Part shown: piece after piece, positions 1 through 11,254 of the stretch
Layout of the letters: each line of letters opens with the position of its first letter
How positions within the stretch are numbered: the first letter of the stretch is position 1
Origin: Candidatus Zhuqueibacterota bacterium
Lineage (GTDB): Bacteria; Zhuqueibacterota; Zhuqueibacteria; Thermofontimicrobiales; Sulfurfontimicrobiaceae
Direction: 5' to 3'
Length of the DNA stretch: 64,000 nt
Assembly (NCBI GenBank): GCA_016927835.1
Contig: JAFGMA010000171.1
Location: 1 to 64,000, forward strand
Translations under genes and position numbers: made by a program
Notes under the pieces: model-generated
What the model was told of the DNA's origin: nothing
Database searches by the model: none
The model's input: only the letters and a program-made list of their open reading frames with translations

Positions 1-164
1 AGTAAGTTATGAGATTGCTTCGTCGCTCGTACCTCGCTACTCGCAATGACAAACTAATGTTACTTTTTAACCCTTAACGAGTATAATATCCCTCACTCTC
101 GTTTACTTCAGCGAGTGTCAATTCAAAGGCACGGGCTCCGGTTTCCATAAGAAAGCTGCCTCAA

Positions 165-2150
165 TCACTTGCGTCGGAATTCATTTATTCGCACGCTGTA
201 AATAAGTGGGAAGCATACCGAGTGCCAGGGATAATATGCTTTTTCATGCTGCAAAAATAGGCAACCCGAATTCGAAAAGGCGATCAGTGAGTCCTTTCCG
301 AGCAAATCGATTTCGCGTGTGCCGGCGGGAATCGGAAAATAGGCGATTGAGTGCTGAAAACCTGTTTGCTCATCGAACGGGTATTTCCGCAAGAAATTGG
401 TCTCCTCGGCATAGCCCTCGGAAAAAATCCAGTATAGTAGCCCATTTTCCCGGATGAGCGCGCCGCCGTTAATATTGCTCAATTGCGCGTCCTTGCCATC
501 CTTGAAATATGTTGGCATGCGCCAGGCACGCTGGTACATTACATTTGTGCCGCTGACAAGATTTTCTTCACCGGATGCCGGATGTTTCAGATTTCCGTCA
601 TTGCTCACCAGAAATTTATAAAGCCAGCCCAGGCTGTCGTTATGCGCAACCTTTGATGAATTCACCAGATGAGCGAATGCTCCCAACCATAGCGCAGAAT
701 TGTCGCCTTCCGCGGGCACAAATTTCATCCAACCCTGACCGCCATCCCAAATATCATTTTTCGAAGCAAAAATTGGCAATCGCCAGTATCGCATGGGCCA
801 GGTTGCATTGTCAAACCGGAAGGTACTTCTAAGTTCATATTTGCCCAATAATTGATATATCTCGTTGGATTCGGTATGGCGTTCACCCGAAAGCACAAAT
901 AAATATTGTTTCATGCCAAGATTGAATGCAGCCAACGCGGCGATGGATTCTTTTCTTAATTCGCCATCAAGTTTGAAAAAGCGTTCAACTTTGTACCTGC
1001 CTTCGTCCGGCACGAGATCGACAATAATCGGTGGATGTTTTCCTTCTTTATCGATGCGCCCGGTTTCATCTTTCCAGTTTAAGCCGAGAAAAATATGGTG
1101 CGGAAATTTCGGATCCGTCTCATCTTCGAGGACTGCGAGCCCTGATGCGATATAACCACTATTTTGAAAAGGGAGATAGCATTCGGCTTTGACTCCCGGC
1201 ATTAGCGAAGCTAAAATCCGCTTCTCGGCGACACCTCCGGCGGAATCAAGGGAGCGATCCAGATACATGGGGATTCCGAAACACATTGTCAGATCGTCCG
1301 GCGGGTAAAGCTGAAGATAACCGGGATCGGCGGGGTAATTTTTCATTTCCAATGCCATGACCATCCCATCAAAGAAGCGGATTGGTCCGCGTTTATCACC
1401 GATATCAATCTGGTGAACGCCAATGCCGGCGACGGTTGCTTTTCCGTTGCACTGCGCACGAACCGCATAATGAGCACCGCTGCTTGAGATGGTTTTAGTG
1501 CTGATTTTTCTATGGTCGATCCAAAGTTCTAAATGATGCATCGCCGAGGTAGTGTCAGATTTGATCACGCTATCGCGAAACGCGAGCATAATCCATTCGT
1601 TCGCTTTTAGCAGATTGGATTCAGTGGAAATTTCCAGCGATTCCCGGTTTGACTCCGGCGTTTTAATGGTAACCTCGCCAATAAGTGCGCCGTGTTCGAT
1701 TGATAGTGAAAATCCGTTTTCGATCCAGAATACAGGTTGATAGTCATCGACATATTCCGGGCAAATCCACGCCGTGATTGTGAATCCTTCTGCAACACCG
1801 TTTTCAAAAGCGCTGATATCGATATCCTCATCCAAATCAAAATGAATATAACTCGAGGTGCCATTCAACCACGCCACGCGGACCGGATCGAAGTAATTGG
1901 GAGAGGGGTACGCCATATCGCGGACATTCTTTTCGCGGTGCCGACTCGCAATATTCGAATTCTCGCCTTCCAGGTCAGAGCGGTAGCGTAAAATGACTTT
2001 TTTTTCATACGCATCGGGATTCGCTCCGGGATGCGCTGAAACAGAAATGCTCAATAGAAGAGTTGTCATTGCCCAAAAAAAACACGAATTTCTTCCTTTT
2101 TTCCATTGAAAATGCGATACGTTTGCATTCATTCGCTTTGAGGTTTGCAT
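165..2150 (-). CDS. Secreted LamG/concanavalin A-like domain protein
   Basis: 661-aa ORF; signal-peptide-like N-terminus (WAMTTLLLSISVSA); LamG-like segment 'VAWLNGTSSYIHFDLDEDIDISAF...FTITAWICPEY'. Confidence 0.75.
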   Translation of the reverse strand: MQTSKRMNANVSHFQWKKGRNSCFFWAMTTLLLSISVSAHPGANPDAYEKKVILRYRSDLEGENSNIASRHREKNVRDMAYPSPNYFDPVRVAWLNGTSSYIHFDLDEDIDISAFENGVAEGFTITAWICPEYVDDYQPVFWIENGFSLSIEHGALIGEVTIKTPESNRESLEISTESNLLKANEWIMLAFRDSVIKSDTTSAMHHLELWIDHRKISTKTISSSGAHYAVRAQCNGKATVAGIGVHQIDIGDKRGPIRFFDGMVMALEMKNYPADPGYLQLYPPDDLTMCFGIPMYLDRSLDSAGGVAEKRILASLMPGVKAECYLPFQNSGYIASGLAVLEDETDPKFPHHIFLGLNWKDETGRIDKEGKHPPIIVDLVPDEGRYKVERFFKLDGELRKESIAALAAFNLGMKQYLFVLSGERHTESNEIYQLLGKYELRSTFRFDNATWPMRYWRLPIFASKNDIWDGGQGWMKFVPAEGDNSALWLGAFAHLVNSSKVAHNDSLGWLYKFLVSNDGNLKHPASGEENLVSGTNVMYQRAWRMPTYFKDGKDAQLSNINGGALIRENGLLYWIFSEGYAEETNFLRKYPFDEQTGFQHSIAYFPIPAGTREIDLLGKDSLIAFSNSGCLFLQHEKAYYPWHSVCFPLIYSVRINEFRRK

Positions 2151-2596
2151 AATCTTCCAGCCTTCAATCGTTCGTCTGTCAACTTATTTATCATAACACG
2201 ACGTAGTTTAACCGAGTTTTTCAGGAGCGCCTTCAGACTGCGCCTGTCAGCTTTTTTAAATGAACAATTTTCGATCCAAACACCCACACGGGAACGCCGC
2301 CCACAAAAAACGGAAATTTTCAGGCAAGTTCCGATATATAAAAGATTACGAGCGATTTTCGATCCCTGGATCGGGGCAATTGCGATCAGGTTTTAATCAT
2401 GATACGTCTATTCCTTTTCCGGAGAATATCGCTTGTCCCAGGATTCAGAATATGAAGCTGCGGATCGCTAGCGGTTGATCGAATCTTTTCGGATGAATTG
2501 CGCTGATAGAAATAAAGACAGTAATATTCACAAGATGAGAGATTTCGACGCTAATATTTCCGATGAATTTCAAATCAGAATTGTTAAGTTCAGGAC

Positions 2597-2633
2597 AAAA
2601 AAAAGCCTCCGGTAAATGGTTATTACCGGAGGC
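2597..2633 (-). terminator. Rho-independent terminator downstream of the GAF-domain gene
   Basis: Perfect 11-bp inverted repeat gcctccggtaa/ttaccggaggc flanked by A8, which is a T8 tract when read on the minus strand; about 110 bp 3' of the minus-strand ORF ending at 2747. Confidence 0.85.
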
Positions 2634-2746
2634 TCTTTCAATGATTTCACAAGAGGTCGTCCTTCGAAAGGAGCGATCGTCCACATATTTATGCAGTGCG
2701 ATTTTAATAAAATGCAAAGCGTGAAACCTGTGTGCCTGAAAATGGA

Positions 2747-3796
2747 TCAGGGCTTTTTGACTTTTTCAGCCTTAGCCAGGAGAGTATCCTGGTAGCGCCG
2801 CTCAATATCCAATGCCAATCCCTTTTTGAATTCATCGTTCAAATTGATGATATTTTTTCCCGATTTGAGAACCAAAATTCCCATTTTAATATAATCCATC
2901 AACGTTTGATGAACCTTTCTCAATTCTTCATATCGGGTTTCCAGCCCTTTGATGCGGTTTTGGGAACTTGTCAGCGAGCGTTGGAGTGAATTCAGATTCC
3001 GGTGCGTTGTGGCGTTTTCGATTGCCTGAGCGGTTTTAGTTGCTACCTCAAACAGCAGTTGAATCTCTTCCTCGAAATAAACCTTATTTTTGGGTTTTGA
3101 GCTCAGAAGCAACACACCGGTGAGCCGGTCTTCATAAACGAGCGGCAAACAGAGTGCGGCTTGCAGTTTTTTTAATTTTTCCTTTTCCTCGCGCCCAAGA
3201 TATTGATATTTCTCCGATTGGGTCAGTCTGGCAAGATATAATGGCTTTTTGGTCATCGTCATCCATACCATGAAACCGCCGCTTGCTTTGAACTGGTATT
3301 TTCTATTATCTTTCATGTTTAAGCCAAAGCAATCGGATAGTTCATGAATCTCCCCTGACGAATCCAGAGTGAAGAGGCTGACTGCCTGCAAATTGAAGAT
3401 TTCAGATATTCGACGCACGATGACGCGCCGCAGTCTCAGCAAATGAGTGATGAATTTTACTTCCTCTGCCAGATGTCGGAGTTGAGTTGTTACCCAGATA
3501 GCTTCACGGTTCAACAGATGATTGAGTGCATCGACTATTCTTGCATGAATGACCGAATACAAAAGCAACACAAGAATCAGCGAGCATAAATCGATGCAAT
3601 ATTGCGGAAGCTGAATCGTCCGGGTTGAATGGGTGAATGCTATTTGGAGCGAGATAAAAATGCCTGCAAGCACACAGAATGTTAGAATTGTGCCGGACAG
3701 CTTAAAGACTTTCATAGCGTTAACTACCGAATTTTTGTAAGTACTAGGAATTAAATATTTAAAGGTAAACGTGTGCTTCCGGAAGCCATGTCCCAT
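2747..3796 (-). CDS. Membrane-anchored GAF domain protein with C-terminal coiled coil
   Basis: 349-aa ORF; two hydrophobic N-terminal segments; GAF-like region 'ISEIFNLQAVSLFTLDSSGEIHEL...AALCLPLVYEDRLTGVLLLSSKP'; no kinase or output domain seen. Confidence 0.7.
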   Translation of the reverse strand: MGHGFRKHTFTFKYLIPSTYKNSVVNAMKVFKLSGTILTFCVLAGIFISLQIAFTHSTRTIQLPQYCIDLCSLILVLLLYSVIHARIVDALNHLLNREAIWVTTQLRHLAEEVKFITHLLRLRRVIVRRISEIFNLQAVSLFTLDSSGEIHELSDCFGLNMKDNRKYQFKASGGFMVWMTMTKKPLYLARLTQSEKYQYLGREEKEKLKKLQAALCLPLVYEDRLTGVLLLSSKPKNKVYFEEEIQLLFEVATKTAQAIENATTHRNLNSLQRSLTSSQNRIKGLETRYEELRKVHQTLMDYIKMGILVLKSGKNIINLNDEFKKGLALDIERRYQDTLLAKAEKVKKP

Positions 3797-4749
3797 GACG
3801 CTTTCGGTTCATTTGCTTTTTGGTACCATGCCGATTGAATGCTAACACAAAGGGCGATAGAGCACGTATGAACCTTATTCCGGTGAGCACAATGGCTGCA
3901 GCTTTTTTGATTGCAGTACCTTGAAAATGACCCTGCTGGTGCAGAATCCTTTGGAGGTGAAGGACCGGGCGCAATTTATCATGCAGTTGAAATGCTCGTT
4001 TCTATCAGACTTCAGATATGTCAAAGAACAATTCAGCTAATGATTGCATTTGCGTACCAATGGCACAATCACTTTCCGAGTTGAATTGAGATTCATGTCC
4101 GTATGCGCGCTTTTTGCCAATCTGGCGATATCAGCAAATTTGAGACGCTTAGTCAGCTTGAATTGCCAACGCTGTCTGATAACGAGCTGCCGCGGTGCTC
4201 CGCTGAATCTGTCTGCCATGACAAAATCCGGCGCTTTACCGGAATTGTAGATTTTGACGAAATGTGTTGTGCTTTCACCTTTGTGTAGCATAAAGCGTAT
4301 CTAAAACAGAAGTTAACTCATAGCCCGCATGGTGAAAAAATGTTGATGGTCGCAGCGATGAAACCATAAGCCTGATGACTTCTGATAGCAACAAAAAAGC
4401 ATGGCTTATTAATTTACTAAAAAAAATATCTTTGTCAAGTATAAAATTTGATTTTCAATGAATTCAAATCTGACTGCAAAAAATCCGATTTTGGGACAGC
4501 TTTTTAAAACCGCCAATCGAGGCACAAAGGGCAAGCTCTATTGGCAACATTGAAGCTCAATTCTTGTCAACCGTTCGATTATTTTTTGAGGTGAAAGCGA
4601 TCTTATGCTGCATTGATTCATGCCTGGGCAAACACATTTTCGAAAACATCGCGGAACTCCAAATTCCCACGGGAGATATAAAACAAAATGATATTCAGCA
4701 ATCGAAGAATTTCTTCAAAGCTACCCTCATTTAACGGAGAAATATCACC

Positions 4750-7700
4750 ATGGCGTACTCACCCGAATCGGAACCCCGAATGTTGTCACGCACCATCGTC
4801 CGGTCAACATCGATCTCCAGAAACGGAGAGACAGATGCGGTAATTATCTTCCCGATGCAGTTTCCTGAATATAAACAACTGGCAGAAACCCTGGCTATCG
4901 CTATTGAGAAACGAAGCGGTGCGCGTCCGGACTGCATCTCGAGCAGCGAGATTTTCACTGCGAGGGACACGCGTTTGCCGGAGCGCTATCGAAGGCATCC
5001 GCTCATTTTGATCGGAAATCTAAATAACAATCCTGCGCTGACACCGCTTTATGCGCGTTTTTATTGCGCAACGGATTCCACCTATCCCGGCAGCGACGGC
5101 TATGATTTGCGCACGCTTGTCAATCCCTACGGAACCGGTTCAAACGTCATTTTGGCTGGAGGAAGCACACTCCGCGGCTGCCAGCGCGCTGTGGAACGGC
5201 TTATCTCACATATCGACGATGCGAATGGGCAGGATGAGCTCACGCTCCCATTCCTGTTGGACGTAGAAATTGAGCCGAATTTGAAGCAGATGCTCATCGA
5301 TTGGCCCGAAGCACCGCCGGATGCCGCGCTGCCCAAAGTCGAGGATGGTATGAAAAAAGCCCTGGGATTCAATGAGGGGCTTACGAGGGCGATCGGCTCT
5401 TATACAAGTCTTTATTCATGGACCGGCGATGAACGTTACGCGCTATATGCCCGCAATTGCCTGAAAATGCTCAACGAAATGGTGACCGATAGCTACGGTG
5501 ACTGGCACTATCGCGCTGAACGATTATTAATTGCATTACCGTTGCTTATCGCCGGCGGATTTCTCGAAGATGCGGATATTTTGCGAGCCGATGAATTGCT
5601 TCTGGGTACCGCCCTGGCAACGCAGGATATGTGGTGGCGCATGCGCCACGATAAGCCGCCGCTCGGGCATCGCCATCATGGCAAAGGCACGCATGAGTTT
5701 TATTTGCTGGCGCGCTACCTGCGCTTTCAGGCAAATCCGAATCCGGCTGCAAAATCGCTATGTGATCGCTGGATTAAAGAATGCGAAACTTTTCTGGATG
5801 CACTGGGATGCACCTGCGGCACGGATGATCAGGATGATGAGTCTTCGTTGAATAATATGGCCACGCTGTACTGGTATGCGCTGAGTGCGGAAAAATATGG
5901 CTTTTTTGAAAGCGGTCATGCCAGACGGATTGCCAGTCGCGCATTGGCACTGCACGATAACAAGGGCGCAGGAGCGGGTCAGGGCGGATACGGTGAGGGT
6001 TTGTCCGGGGCGCTGTACGTCCAACAGGAAGCCACTGCTCCGGTTGCCGCCTGTGTGTTTTATTACCAGGACAGCCAACTAAAATGGATTTTGGAGAACA
6101 TGCCAAATCTCAGCGTTCCCATCCGCTATGGATTTCTGCATTTTTCACCGCCATTCATGCACAAATTCGACACCGGACCGGAACTCCCTCCGGAGCCGCC
6201 GGACGATCTGGGTGGCATTCAGCGCCTGCCGGTTACGTCGCATCAATTCGCAATTGATAACAACCCACCGGAGCACATCGAACCGGCGGGTCACCTGGTG
6301 AATGCGCCCGAAACCTGGTTGATGGCAGAAGGCGTGGGCGTCAACAAGCTTCCGCAGGAGAAGGGATTTGACAAGCTGGTGATGCGCAGCGGATTTACCA
6401 CCGACGACAGCTATTTGCTTTTGCAGGGCTATCAGGGCGGATATCGCTGGCAGGGGCACATGCAGGCTGCCAACTGCATCGTCCGCTTCAGTCAATTTGG
6501 ACATAGCTTCCTGATCCAGAATACCGCGCGGCATTCGCTGTTTCACAAAAATGGTGTATTCGTCAGCAATGGATTTAATAATTCGCCGCTTCAACCCATC
6601 GCCGAATGGCTGGCAATTGACGATTTTTCCGGATTGGGTTTGAGCACAACGAGGTTGTCCGAATATCATGGCGCTGAATGGGTACGTTCCATTTTCTGGG
6701 CGAAATCAGGAAACGGCTATTTTGTAGTCATCGATTCCATCTTGCCGGATGCGAACGGATCCGCTTCGCTCACCTGCACCTGGCGTACACCAGCGTACGC
6801 CACTTTGAAAGAGCGAACGTGGCAATCTCGGCAGGGGGCGCACCAATTTATATTAAAATGCAGTGAAACATTGAAAATGACCAATGAGTCCTGTAGCGAA
6901 GCAGATAAGCAGGGCGCGGCGAATCCGTTCGTCCTGCGCCAGGTTAAAACAGGAAATTTTAACCAGAACACGCGCATTTCTTTTGAAAATATATTCTATG
7001 TCAAATCACAGGCAGCAACTGCAAGTCTGGATATCCGGCACATTGCGCCGGGACAGGTTGTCATCCTGGAAAACGAGGCTCCGGTGACATGGTGCGGAGT
7101 TGGCGATAAAACTCGACATTTAGCCGGTCCGACGTTCACCGCAAAAGCTGTCTGCGGCTGGGTGTCTGAGCATGAAATTGCTTTTTCAGCGCTGCAATCT
7201 TTATCTGCGAAGGACGAAATTAAATGGCATTTTGAGAGCGACCAGCCGGTTGGCTTCCATCTGGATTTGAAATCCGCACAATTGACATTGCGACCGGATA
7301 CGCCGCAAGATCAAACTATCGCGTTTGAATTTGATTTTGGCGGTGAGAAAAGATCGGATCAGGTGGCAGCAGATACCTCTGCAAAATTTGACATGTCAGC
7401 GGAAGTGTGTGCCAGCGTGGCGCAGAGTATCCGCAATCAGGTTTGCGCGATCTCTGCATCCGAAACCAGGGAACCGGAGCCGCGTCAATCAATCACCAGC
7501 CGCAGCGGGTGGGGATCCGACTGGAAATTCGATAATTGGGAGCGGATCCCCGAACGAATTCGTGATGTGACCATCGAGGCAAATCCGGCGCCGGTCGATG
7601 GCTTTCCCGAGCAATTAATCGACACAATGCTCCCTGAATTGAGAGAAACCTGGATCCAGTGGCATAGGGCGCTGCGATATGAGTTGTTGCTGTCATTTCC

Positions 7701-9111
7701 CGCTGAGAAATCCATCGACCGGCTACGCATCGTGGGCGACAGCCACCACGATCCGATTTTGAGAAAATTCAATCCGCTGCCGCAGGAGATTGAAGTCTGC
7801 GTCAGCAGCTATGGCTTCAAGCAGGATGTGCGCCCTTGCGAGGTGAGCCGGGAATCGGGCACTTTGCTGTACAAGCGCTATCGTGACATGGCGGATAGCT
7901 TCGAAACGCGCGAGGTTATGGTAGGGCAGGTGGCGAGACAAATCCGGGTAAACATTGCCGCACCCTCCGATGGGCGTCAGCTCGTTTTAAATGAAATCGA
8001 AATATATAGCACGAACACCGTGAGTCCCGCGATTCGACATATATTCGCGGCAGATTTGCAGAATGATGGGAATCCTGTTGCAATCATCACAAATGAAGCG
8101 AATGAACTCGTTGTACTGGAGGCGGATGGCTCCGTGCGCTGGCGGCAGAAAATGCCCCGGGCGGTTACGCATCTTTCCTGCCTGGAGCTTGATGCTGACG
8201 GCGAAAAATGGCTATGTTTGGGGCTGCTGGGCGGCGAACTGCGAATCCTGTCTGCTGACGGCTCTTTGCGACAATCGATTCAATTAGCCGAGCAATTCAA
8301 AAACCGTACGGATGCATTTTTCGGCTGGTTCGGTACAATTCATTCGATCAATATCTGGCATCGCGAAGCAAGCGGACGGGCAGCACTGGTACTCGGGGGA
8401 TACGCGATCATCATCTTCCTCGATCCCGATGGCAACATCATCGGTCACAGCTTTGGCGATGGTCCCTGGATAACGGATATTCTGGCGACACAACCGGATG
8501 GCTCGGGTGCCCGTGATTTATGGGTGCGCTGCGGCTGGAATCACGGCGTCTTTTATTACGAAGGAACACCGGGAGCGGCGCCTTCTGGTGAATACGTCAC
8601 GTTCGGCGGCGTTGAGCAGCCGATGTTCCGACCATTGCGCAAGGTGATTCCGTTTGTGAATGGCAAAACCGTGACATTCGAGTGGCTTGATGAGAGCGGA
8701 AAATATATCCTGGCAGCAGCGGAAAACGGCGTCGGCGTATTGTCAACGCATACAAAGGATTGGCTCTGCAAAATCGAAGGCGGAACACCGATTTCGGCAT
8801 GCCTTGCGGGTGGCAGTTTGGATGAAATCATCATTGGCGGCGCAGACGGATTTATCACTGCCTTTTCGGCGCAGGATGGTCGTCCGTTGCGCCGGCTGTT
8901 GCTGGGCGCCCCGGTCGTGGGGTGTGCAATGCTTAAGCGAAATAGCGTTCTTGCGGTGGCGACACGCGAAGGGATACATGCAATTGATCCTGATTTCAAG
9001 CAATATGGCTGCTATTCGGCGCGCATCAGGAGAATGATCCGATTCGGAAATGACCGCATTTTGATCGAACGCGATGATGGCGTTCTGGAAATGCTGAAAT
9101 TGGATGTCTAA
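4750..9111 (+). CDS. Large multidomain heparinase II/III-like protein with C-terminal propeller-like repeats
   Basis: 1453-aa ORF; alpha/alpha-toroid-like region with 'MWWRMRHDKPPLGHRHHGKGTHEFYLLARYL', beta-sandwich lyase-like region, discoidin-like segment, and PQQ/FG-GAP-like C-terminus ('LVVLEADGSVRWRQKMP', 'LRILSADGSL'). Confidence 0.6.
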   Translation: MAYSPESEPRMLSRTIVRSTSISRNGETDAVIIFPMQFPEYKQLAETLAIAIEKRSGARPDCISSSEIFTARDTRLPERYRRHPLILIGNLNNNPALTPLYARFYCATDSTYPGSDGYDLRTLVNPYGTGSNVILAGGSTLRGCQRAVERLISHIDDANGQDELTLPFLLDVEIEPNLKQMLIDWPEAPPDAALPKVEDGMKKALGFNEGLTRAIGSYTSLYSWTGDERYALYARNCLKMLNEMVTDSYGDWHYRAERLLIALPLLIAGGFLEDADILRADELLLGTALATQDMWWRMRHDKPPLGHRHHGKGTHEFYLLARYLRFQANPNPAAKSLCDRWIKECETFLDALGCTCGTDDQDDESSLNNMATLYWYALSAEKYGFFESGHARRIASRALALHDNKGAGAGQGGYGEGLSGALYVQQEATAPVAACVFYYQDSQLKWILENMPNLSVPIRYGFLHFSPPFMHKFDTGPELPPEPPDDLGGIQRLPVTSHQFAIDNNPPEHIEPAGHLVNAPETWLMAEGVGVNKLPQEKGFDKLVMRSGFTTDDSYLLLQGYQGGYRWQGHMQAANCIVRFSQFGHSFLIQNTARHSLFHKNGVFVSNGFNNSPLQPIAEWLAIDDFSGLGLSTTRLSEYHGAEWVRSIFWAKSGNGYFVVIDSILPDANGSASLTCTWRTPAYATLKERTWQSRQGAHQFILKCSETLKMTNESCSEADKQGAANPFVLRQVKTGNFNQNTRISFENIFYVKSQAATASLDIRHIAPGQVVILENEAPVTWCGVGDKTRHLAGPTFTAKAVCGWVSEHEIAFSALQSLSAKDEIKWHFESDQPVGFHLDLKSAQLTLRPDTPQDQTIAFEFDFGGEKRSDQVAADTSAKFDMSAEVCASVAQSIRNQVCAISASETREPEPRQSITSRSGWGSDWKFDNWERIPERIRDVTIEANPAPVDGFPEQLIDTMLPELRETWIQWHRALRYELLLSFPAEKSIDRLRIVGDSHHDPILRKFNPLPQEIEVCVSSYGFKQDVRPCEVSRESGTLLYKRYRDMADSFETREVMVGQVARQIRVNIAAPSDGRQLVLNEIEIYSTNTVSPAIRHIFAADLQNDGNPVAIITNEANELVVLEADGSVRWRQKMPRAVTHLSCLELDADGEKWLCLGLLGGELRILSADGSLRQSIQLAEQFKNRTDAFFGWFGTIHSINIWHREASGRAALVLGGYAIIIFLDPDGNIIGHSFGDGPWITDILATQPDGSGARDLWVRCGWNHGVFYYEGTPGAAPSGEYVTFGGVEQPMFRPLRKVIPFVNGKTVTFEWLDESGKYILAAAENGVGVLSTHTKDWLCKIEGGTPISACLAGGSLDEIIIGGADGFITAFSAQDGRPLRRLLLGAPVVGCAMLKRNSVLAVATREGIHAIDPDFKQYGCYSARIRRMIRFGNDRILIERDDGVLEMLKLDV

Positions 9112-9251
9112 AAATGGACTGAGGGATTCGAGCGTTGCGAAGAAAATGCTTGACATTTAAGCGTTTATTTCTTAATAATCAAATTCCGGAATATCGATTA
9201 AGTAACGTGTTGTTTTGAAGAAGCAGCATCAATTAAAGTCAGAGTTGCGTA

Positions 9252-9818
9252 ATGCAGCAGCAATATTTTCAAACTTCCGATGAATGGCGGAACTGGCTTC
9301 AAGAGAATCATGCCAAAGAAAACAAGATTTGGCTGCTCTTTTATAAAAAAGAGACGGGAAAGCCTTCTATCGATTACGAATCGGCAGTGGAAGAAGCGCT
9401 ATGTTTCGGATGGATCGATAGCATCATCAAAAAAATAGATGACCAAAAATATGCCCGAAAATTCACTCCCAGAAAAGATGACAGCAACTGGTCCGAACTG
9501 AATAAAAAACGCGTTAAAAAATTAATCGCTTCAAACCGAATGACAGAGGTTGGCTTGGCAAAAATCAACATAGCGAAGAAGAATGGTCAATGGGATAAGC
9601 CGGACCGACCGAATATACCAGTAGAACTGCCACCTGACTTCCAACATGCACTGGAACAGAATCCAAAGGCGAATGAAAATTTCCAAAAGTTGGCGCTGAC
9701 CTATCAGAAGCATTATATTGGCTGGATTTCGATTGCCAAACGTCAGGAGACGAAAGAAAAGCGGATAAAAGAATCAATAGCGCTTCTCGAAAGAGGTGAG
9801 AAACTGGGGCTTAAATAG
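9252..9818 (+). CDS. YdeI/OmpD-associated family protein
   Basis: 188 aa; characteristic 'SIDYESAVEEALCFGWIDSIIKKIDDQKYARKFTPRKDDSNWSELNKKRVKKLI'. Confidence 0.88.
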   Translation: MQQQYFQTSDEWRNWLQENHAKENKIWLLFYKKETGKPSIDYESAVEEALCFGWIDSIIKKIDDQKYARKFTPRKDDSNWSELNKKRVKKLIASNRMTEVGLAKINIAKKNGQWDKPDRPNIPVELPPDFQHALEQNPKANENFQKLALTYQKHYIGWISIAKRQETKEKRIKESIALLERGEKLGLK

Positions 9819-9826
9819 TCACAATT

Positions 9827-10111
9827 GTGTCTGGTAAGGATATGGAAAATATGGAATGCAGAGCAGGATGTGGCGCGTGTTGCATTGCAATCTCAATTTC
9901 CTCGCCGCTTCCCGATATGCCAAACGGCAAGCCGGCGGGGGTCAGATGTATTCATTTATCGGGCGATAATTTTTGCTCGCTTTATTTAAATGAAAACAGG
10001 CCCGACGTGTGCCGGAATCTGAAGCCATCAAGAGAAATGTGCGGAGACACTTTCGAGCAGGCGCTGCATTTTTTGACAAATCTCGAGCAATTAACAAAGC
10101 CCGATATGTAG
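9827..10111 (+). CDS. YkgJ-type cysteine cluster protein
   Basis: 'MECRAGCGACCIAISIS...GVRCIHLSGDNFCSLYLNENRPDVCRNLKPSREMC': CxxxCGxCC pattern plus downstream Cys residues; likely start at an internal Met. Confidence 0.85.
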   Translation: MSGKDMENMECRAGCGACCIAISISSPLPDMPNGKPAGVRCIHLSGDNFCSLYLNENRPDVCRNLKPSREMCGDTFEQALHFLTNLEQLTKPDM

Positions 10112-10360
10112 ATTATTTTGACACGAAGATCACACGACTTAGAATGATTTCTGGCTATTGATATTACCTTTTCAACTCCCGATGATCCGGAGATAATTCA
10201 TAATAAAATGGGTTTAAAAATCTACAATGCGTAACTTTGTTAAATTTGATCTGTTAAGGCGCATCAACCTGGAACGTTGAACCGCTCAACCCGGGTTCAA
10301 CTTGATTTTTAATTCCAATCCGTTTTAATTTATCATCCCCTAAACCTGGTTAAAAATGCT

Positions 10361-11254
10361 ATGAATTTTATCAACCGGCTCTTAAGTATCCTTGTATTGT
10401 TGTTCTTTTTTGTTGGCTGTCCAAACCGAACGGATTCAAAATTCAGTATTCGTTCGGAAAAACAAAATCCCTGGACTCACCTCAATGTTAATAATCAGCG
10501 ATTTTTCCAATTTGCGATTGTGGGCGATCGGTCGGGAGGACTGCGTCCGGGCGTCTTTAGAAAAGCGGCTTCTCAACTGAATTCAATTCATCCGGATTTT
10601 GTTATGTCAATCGGAGACTTGATCGATAGCAGAGACCTGAAGCATCAAAGCGTGCCTTTCGATGAAACGAAAGTCAGGCAGCGATGGGATGAATTCAATT
10701 CCATTGTTGAATCACTGAAAATGCCTTTTTTTTATGTGAGCGGCAATAATGACATCCGAAATACACAAATGGAACAAATATGGCGCGAGCAGTTCGGTCG
10801 AACTTATTACAGCTTTGTTTATGATCGTGTGTTATTCATCGTTTTGAATAGCGATGATCCGCCGGGAGGCAGAAACGGTAGGTTGAGCGATACGCAAATG
10901 AAATGTCTCGAACAAACGCTTATTCAAAACAAGCATGTCCGTTGGACCTTCATTTTTATACATCGACCAATCTGGCGCTACGAGGGGCATCAGGACTGGC
11001 ACCGAATTCAAGAACTTTTGGGAGACAGGCAACGTACTGTTTTTTCAGGACATCACCATAGATATTCAAAATCTGTGATAAACGGACACGCGCATTACAT
11101 GCTCGCAACAACCGGGGGAAGTAGTGACCTATCGGGCATCGAACAAGGCAAATTTGACCATATCCTCTGGGTAACGATGACGGACAGCGTTCCCGAAATT
11201 GCCAATTTGCTGCTTGATGGAATTCTTGTGGATGAGCCGGCAGAGATGCAATAA
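10361..11254 (+). CDS. Calcineurin-like metallophosphoesterase, putative lipoprotein
   Basis: 297 aa; lipobox-like FVGC; metallophosphoesterase motifs 'IVGDRSGG', 'IGDLIDSRD', 'VSGNNDI', 'FSGHHHRY'. Confidence 0.85.
   Translation: MNFINRLLSILVLLFFFVGCPNRTDSKFSIRSEKQNPWTHLNVNNQRFFQFAIVGDRSGGLRPGVFRKAASQLNSIHPDFVMSIGDLIDSRDLKHQSVPFDETKVRQRWDEFNSIVESLKMPFFYVSGNNDIRNTQMEQIWREQFGRTYYSFVYDRVLFIVLNSDDPPGGRNGRLSDTQMKCLEQTLIQNKHVRWTFIFIHRPIWRYEGHQDWHRIQELLGDRQRTVFSGHHHRYSKSVINGHAHYMLATTGGSSDLSGIEQGKFDHILWVTMTDSVPEIANLLLDGILVDEPAEMQ

Noticed and set aside
1-60. Possible REP-like sequence 'gagattgcttcgtcgctcgtacctcgctactcgcaatgac' at the window start
   Set aside because: Similar sequences are common intergenic repeats, but there is only one partial copy at the window edge, so I cannot show that it is repeated.
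4037-4291. 84-aa minus-strand ORF 'MLHKGESTTHFVKIYNSGKAPDFVMADRFSGAPRQL...'
   Set aside because: Looks protein-like, but I recognise no family and overlapping plus-strand ORFs of similar length exist; could be a remnant, not supportable.
5531-9156. Several 100-174-aa ORFs on both strands within the 1453-aa gene
   Set aside because: Fully nested inside a convincing CDS, with no recognisable domains and biased composition.
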